DNA of 37,559 nucleotides, from contig CAKZLV010000213.1 in NCBI GenBank assembly GCA_937127285.1, forward strand, positions 1-37,559, read 5' to 3'. The translations under genes were made by a program, and so were the position numbers. Shown here piece by piece: positions 33,786 to 37,559 of the stretch. Below the pieces are notes generated by a model. The model had not been told where the DNA came from. It was given only the letters and a program-made list of their open reading frames with translations, and did not search any database. The number at the start of each line of letters is the position of its first letter. Position 1 is the first letter of the stretch. Source of the DNA: an uncultured Bacteroidota bacterium (GTDB taxonomy: Bacteria; Bacteroidota; Rhodothermia; Rhodothermales; Salinibacteraceae).

Positions 33786-34349
33786 TCAGGACGACACGTC
33801 GGCCGGAAGTCCGTTTTCGATTGCGTCGAGGGCCTCCTCCGGCGACGGGGCGACGTGGACGTGCGTCTCGGCATCCACGCGGGCAAACTTGGCGTCGTAC
33901 AGCCGATCGAAGAAGCGGAGGAGCGGGTCGTAGAACCCGTCCGTATTCACGAGGGCAATCGGGCGGCGGTGGTAGTCGAGCTGCCGCAGCGTGAGCACCT
34001 CCAGAAACTCTTCCAGCGTACCGTATCCGCCCGGCAGGACGACGAACGCGTCTGCCCGCGTGTACATGGCCTCCTTCCGTTCGGCCATGGTGTCGGTCAC
34101 CACCATCTCGTCGGCGAACTCGTAGGCAATGCCCTCGCGTGCCTTCAACTTTTCCGGGATGACGCCGGTGACGTGCCCACCGGCGTCGTGGACGGCCCGT
34201 GCCGTTACGCCCATCAAGCCGACCCGCCCGCCGCCGTAGATAAGCCGGTGGCCGCGGTGGGCCAGTTCGGTCCCCAGTGCCCGGGCGATGGGGGGATAGC
34301 GATCGGCGATGTCGTCGGAGGAGGAGCAGTAGACGCAGAGGGTGGCCAC
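33786..34349 (-). CDS. LOG family protein (nucleotide phosphoribohydrolase)
   Basis: A 187-aa LOG-family protein, which removes ribose 5-phosphate from nucleoside monophosphates such as AMP or cytokinin nucleotides. It has CVYCSSSD at the start, the IYGGGRVGLMG loop and the signature PGGYGTLEEFLEVLT. RRPIALVNTDGFYDPLL follows. Length and motif order are standard. The Met at 34349 starts directly before the first beta strand. In a bacterium its role is probably purine nucleotide turnover; that is general family knowledge. Confidence 0.92.
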   Translation of the reverse strand: MATLCVYCSSSDDIADRYPPIARALGTELAHRGHRLIYGGGRVGLMGVTARAVHDAGGHVTGVIPEKLKAREGIAYEFADEMVVTDTMAERKEAMYTRADAFVVLPGGYGTLEEFLEVLTLRQLDYHRRPIALVNTDGFYDPLLRFFDRLYDAKFARVDAETHVHVAPSPEEALDAIENGLPADVSS

Positions 34350-34436
34350 GAGAAACGGCAGTCCGGTGAGCGGAAGGGAGGGGAGGTGCCGGAACGAGCG
34401 CCGGCCTGACGGAAGATTGTACGGAAGATTGGGCGT

Positions 34437-34637
34437 CTATCCGGTCAAAATATCTTCTCCTGCTCGCTCTTTGATTTCCTTGTACAGGGCCCACGAGATC
34501 AGCACAGCCTCCGGGTCGTTGTTTCGCTGAATCATCACGCCTTGATGCGACTCCCGGACGAAGTCGATCATCTCGGTGGTTTTTGTTCGCAGCTCCGTAA
34601 TCGTCGTGACCGCGTCTACGCCTTCGGTCTGATACAT
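34437..34637 (-). CDS. orphan Phd/YefM-type antitoxin
   Basis: A 66-aa protein with the Phd/YefM antitoxin pattern: ITELRTKTTEMIDFVRES, a GVMIQRNNDPEAVLISWALY segment and a short C-terminal helix. The N-terminal half is the DNA-binding dimer domain of the family. The toxin-binding tail is very short. No RelE, YoeB or Doc toxin gene is present on either side within the gaps of 87 bp (downstream) and 219 bp (upstream), so it is an orphan. It may regulate its own promoter or neutralise a toxin encoded elsewhere. Confidence 0.78.
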   Translation of the reverse strand: MYQTEGVDAVTTITELRTKTTEMIDFVRESHQGVMIQRNNDPEAVLISWALYKEIKERAGEDILTG

Positions 34638-34856
34638 CCGGTGGTTGATGGTTTGTTTACAGATACGTGCATACGCCCCAATTGCTGATGGGCGGGTGGG
34701 ATCCTCCTGATGCGCCGCCGAGCGGGTTCTTCCCCGACTTTTTTCGCGCCCCGTTGTGGCGACGCGCTTCGCGGCCCGCGTGCGGGCGGTGGGCTGCGTG
34801 GACGCCAGCGCCGGGAGACGGGCACCCGGGAGCCACCGGCTCGTCATCGGCCGGTG

Positions 34857-36233
34857 CTATTCGATCCAGATCGTCTTGGTGTTCACGAACTCGCGGATGC
34901 CGTGGTGAGACAGCTCGCGGCCGTAGCCGCTGTCCTTCACGCCCCCGAACGGCAGCCGGGGGTCCGACTTCGTCATCTGGTTGACGAACGCGCACCCGGT
35001 TTCGAGGGCGCGGGCGACGCGCTCGCCCTTCGCCCGGTCTTCGGTGAAGACGGATCCTCCGAGACCGTAGGGAGACGCGTTGGCGAGATCCACGGCATGC
35101 TCTACGTCGTCGGCCACGACGACCGAGGCCACCGGGCCGAAGATCTCCTCTTCAAAGGCAACGGTGCCCGGCTCTACGTCGGTAAGCACCGTCGGTGCGT
35201 AGAAGTAGCCCGTCCGCTCCATCGTGTGGCCGCCCGTCACCGCTACGGCCCCCTGCCCCACCGCGCGCTCGACCTGGTTGTGGACCGTTCGCATCCCGTC
35301 CTCTCCTGCCAGCGGGCCGATGTCGGTATGCTGCTTCGTCGGGTCGCCGACGCGCAGGTTCTCGACGCCGTCCACGAGGCGATTTGTGAAGTCCGCCAGG
35401 ACGGGCCGTTCGACGATGAACCGCTTCGCTGCGATGCAGCTCTGGCCGCTGTTCTGCATGCGCGCCCGGCAGCCGATCGATGCCGCGCGATCCAGATCGG
35501 CGTCGGCGCACACGATAAACGGGTCGGAGCCGCCGAGTTCGAGAACGGTCGGTTTGACGTGGGCGGCGGCCTGGCGGGCCACGGCCTTCCCAGCCCCGAC
35601 GCTTCCGGTGAGGGTAACCCCCCGAACGCGGCGGTCGGCAACGACCTCCGAGACGGCGTCTTCGTCGACAAGCAGCACCTGCAGTTCGCCCTCCGAAAAC
35701 CCCGCTTCGTGCATCAGCTCCTCGATGGCAAGCGCGCAGCCGAAGGTGGTGGGGGCATGTTTGAGCAGGACCGTGTTGCCCGCCATCAAGGCCGGCCCCG
35801 CAAACCGGAAGACCTGCCAGAACGGGTAGTTCCAGGGCATGACGGCGAGGAGCGGCCCGAGCGGCTCGTACGCGACCAGGCTCTTCTGCGCCCCCGTCTC
35901 GACAGCATCGTCCGCCAGAAATTCGGCGGCATGCTCGGCATAGAAGCGGCAGACCCAGGCGCACTTCTCCACCTCCGCCTGCGCCTGGTTGATCGGCTTG
36001 CCCATTTCGCGCGTCATCAGGCGCCCGTACGACTCCGCTCGATCTTCCAGTGCCTCGGCGACTCGCAGCAAGCGCTCCGCCCGCGCCTCAACGGGGCGGC
36101 GTTTCTGCACCGCAAACGCACGGACGGCCTGCCCGAGACGCGTTTCGACCTCTTCTGCTGACTGCGCAGTGTAGGTGCGATGTTCTTCTTCCGTGGCCGG
36201 GTTGACGGAGGCGAACGTCGAGACGGTCGGCAT
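34857..36233 (-). CDS. NAD(P)-dependent aldehyde dehydrogenase (SSADH-like)
   Basis: A 458-aa aldehyde dehydrogenase of the succinate-semialdehyde dehydrogenase-like group. The N-terminal region has FASVNPATEEE. MPWNYPFWQVFRFAGPALMA forms the cofactor and active-site Asn region. LTGSVGAGKAVA lines the cofactor site, the general base Glu is in VLELGGSDPF, and the catalytic Cys is in NSGQSCIAAKRF. PFGGVKDSGYGRELS closes the family pattern. I chose the ATG at 36233, which gives the usual length; an in-frame ATG at 36281 would add 16 Pro/Ala-rich residues. Physiological substrate is uncertain. Confidence 0.93.
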   Translation of the reverse strand: MPTVSTFASVNPATEEEHRTYTAQSAEEVETRLGQAVRAFAVQKRRPVEARAERLLRVAEALEDRAESYGRLMTREMGKPINQAQAEVEKCAWVCRFYAEHAAEFLADDAVETGAQKSLVAYEPLGPLLAVMPWNYPFWQVFRFAGPALMAGNTVLLKHAPTTFGCALAIEELMHEAGFSEGELQVLLVDEDAVSEVVADRRVRGVTLTGSVGAGKAVARQAAAHVKPTVLELGGSDPFIVCADADLDRAASIGCRARMQNSGQSCIAAKRFIVERPVLADFTNRLVDGVENLRVGDPTKQHTDIGPLAGEDGMRTVHNQVERAVGQGAVAVTGGHTMERTGYFYAPTVLTDVEPGTVAFEEEIFGPVASVVVADDVEHAVDLANASPYGLGGSVFTEDRAKGERVARALETGCAFVNQMTKSDPRLPFGGVKDSGYGRELSHHGIREFVNTKTIWIE

Positions 36234-36549
36234 GGGAGTCGGGACGGCAGGTTGTGCGGAGAGGGGCGCGTCCGTCTCCACGGAGACGTCGAAACCGGGT
36301 TCCGGACGGTCCGTCCCGAAGCAGCCGGCCTCCGTTCTCCCGCGCCCCCTTCCGATGCACGTCCCTCTCCTGCACGTTCTTCTCCTGCACGTTTCTCCCC
36401 TGCATCACCCGCCACGCACCGCCCCGTGCACCGTTCGACAATCTCGGCAACCGGCGGCCTGCGCCTTCACATTGCACCCGGTAGCCGTTACGTTCCGCGA
36501 GGGTCGGTACAGCACGCCTCCTTTCGCATCCAAACGCATTCAGCCTGCC
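36234..36549. promoter_or_regulatory. divergent ALDH-MDR gap
   Basis: A 316-bp gap between two divergent dehydrogenase genes. It holds three copies of a 15-bp repeat at 36359-36403 and presumably both promoters, which I could not define. Confidence 0.45.
36359..36403. repeat. 15-bp unit, three copies
   Basis: ACGTCCCTCTCCTGC, ACGTTCTTCTCCTGC and ACGTTTCTCCCCTGC follow one another. Confidence 0.85.
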
Positions 36550-37559
36550 ATGTCTCTTCCCGAGGAAATGACCGCCTGGATCATCGATGCCTTCGGCGGA
36601 GTCGACGCCTTCCGCAAGACGGAAATTCCCACCCCGACCCCGGACCCGGGCGAGGTGATCGTGGAGGTCGCCGCCACGAGCGTCAACCCCATCGATTACA
36701 AAGTGCGAAGCGGTCAGGCGGACGTGTTCGCTCCCGAGCGGCCGGCCGTGCTGCATGGGGACGTTGCCGGAACCGTCGCGGCCGTCGGCGACGACGTGAC
36801 GAATTTTCAGGAAGGGGATCGCGTCTACGGCTGTGCGGGCGGCTTCAAAAACTGCCCGCAGGGCGCACTGGCCGACTACATGCCGTGCGATGCCGACCTG
36901 CTGGCGCCGGCCCCGGCGTCGCTCGCGCTGGAGGAGGCGGCAGCGCTTCCTCTCGTGTCGATCACCGCGTGGGAGGCCCTCGTTGAGAAGGCCGCGGTGG
37001 AGCCCGATGATCAGGTGCTCGTCCACGGCGCGACCGGCGGGGTCGGCCACATCGGCATCCAGCTCGCGAAATGGCAGGGCGGCACCGTCGTGGCGACGGC
37101 GTCATCCGAGCAGAAGCTGGCACGGGGACGCGAACTGGGGGCCGACGACGGCGCTCTGTATCCGAGCGAACCCGTCGCGGAATACGTCGCCCGCTGCACG
37201 GACGGACGCGGCTTCGACGTCGTCTTCGACACCGTGGGCGGCGACAACATCGAGCGCTGCTTCGAGGCCGCGCGCCTCAACGGGCAGATGGCGACGATCG
37301 CCTCGCGAGAGGAGCACAACCTCGTGCACGCCTACCTGAAGGGGCTGTCGATCCACACGGTGCTCATGCTTCTCCCTCTCGTCCATTCTGTTGACCGCGC
37401 CCGCCACGGGCAAATCCTCCGGCGCGTATCCGACCTTGTAGACGACGGCGCTGTGCGCCCGCTCATCGACGACCGCTCTTTCTCCTTCGACGGCATCGGC
37501 GAAGCCCACGCCTTCGCCGAAAGCGGCGAACAGATCGGCAAAATCGTCGTCACCCGCCA
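36550..37559 (+). CDS. quinone-oxidoreductase-like MDR enzyme (3' end cut by window)
   Basis: At least 336 residues of a zinc-free medium-chain dehydrogenase/reductase, running off the window without a stop. The start MSLPEEMTAWIIDAFGG leads into the GroES-like domain (ATSVNPIDYKVRSG, LHGDVAGTVAAVG, FQEGDRVYG). The Rossmann domain has the NADPH-binding motif VHGATGGVGHIGIQLAKWQG and VVFDTVGGDNIE. The zinc-ligand Cys and His of alcohol dehydrogenases are absent, so it is probably an NADPH-dependent quinone or enal reductase. The last visible residues GKIVVTR are typical of the family's C-terminus, so only a few codons are missing. Confidence 0.92.
   Translation, partial: MSLPEEMTAWIIDAFGGVDAFRKTEIPTPTPDPGEVIVEVAATSVNPIDYKVRSGQADVFAPERPAVLHGDVAGTVAAVGDDVTNFQEGDRVYGCAGGFKNCPQGALADYMPCDADLLAPAPASLALEEAAALPLVSITAWEALVEKAAVEPDDQVLVHGATGGVGHIGIQLAKWQGGTVVATASSEQKLARGRELGADDGALYPSEPVAEYVARCTDGRGFDVVFDTVGGDNIERCFEAARLNGQMATIASREEHNLVHAYLKGLSIHTVLMLLPLVHSVDRARHGQILRRVSDLVDDGAVRPLIDDRSFSFDGIGEAHAFAESGEQIGKIVVTR

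Overview
The window is a very GC-rich stretch of bacterial chromosome. Its proteins are rich in Asp and Glu, and most start codons lack a Shine-Dalgarno sequence. Together with a photoactive yellow protein (PYP) that has a long acidic N-terminal extension, this points to a halophilic member of the Rhodothermia (Salinibacter and relatives). That assignment is inference from gene content and style, not from a marker gene.

Left part (143-8462, minus strand): a gas vesicle operon. In transcription order it holds a GvpC-like coiled-coil protein with a C-terminal helix-hairpin-helix domain, gvpG, a double-domain ArsA/Get3-type ATPase, a small GvpA-family protein (GvpM/S type), gvpK, gvpJ, a 457-bp leader, gvpA, a terminator hairpin, gvpN, a small GvpV-like protein and gvpF/L. 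The operon probably continues past base 1.

Middle part (9023-18903): divergently transcribed genes that look like a sensory and structural annex. They are a four-TM coiled-coil membrane protein, a VWA-type lipoprotein, an unknown 144-aa protein on the minus strand, a 1.2-kb non-coding region, and then a plus-strand run of four genes. Those four are a 1173-aa coiled-coil protein with about 79-residue repeats and a PYP-fold domain that has lost the chromophore cysteine, two intact PYP photoreceptors in tandem, and a 275-aa protein carrying one copy of the giant protein's repeat module. The most interesting reading is a light-sensing scaffold coupled to flotation: two photoactive PYPs, a blind PYP-like partner domain on a long rod, and the gas vesicle machinery next door. 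No p-coumarate chromophore genes are in the window.

Right part (18904-37559): ordinary chromosomal genes. These are an OmpR-type response regulator without a kinase beside it, a UPF0182 membrane protein, a [2Fe-2S] ferredoxin, two tiny membrane proteins, a cupin ribosomal oxygenase, a DinB-like protein, a Nudix hydrolase, RarA, a small membrane protein, TRAP permeases DctQ and DctM, a DUF4385 protein, an epoxide-hydrolase-like enzyme, a carboxylesterase, a LOG-family protein, an orphan Phd/YefM antitoxin, an aldehyde dehydrogenase and a 3'-truncated quinone-oxidoreductase-like MDR enzyme.

Many of the intergenic gaps contain a short tandem or degenerate repeat, usually two to five copies of an 11-18 bp unit. 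Several of these run right up to a start codon.
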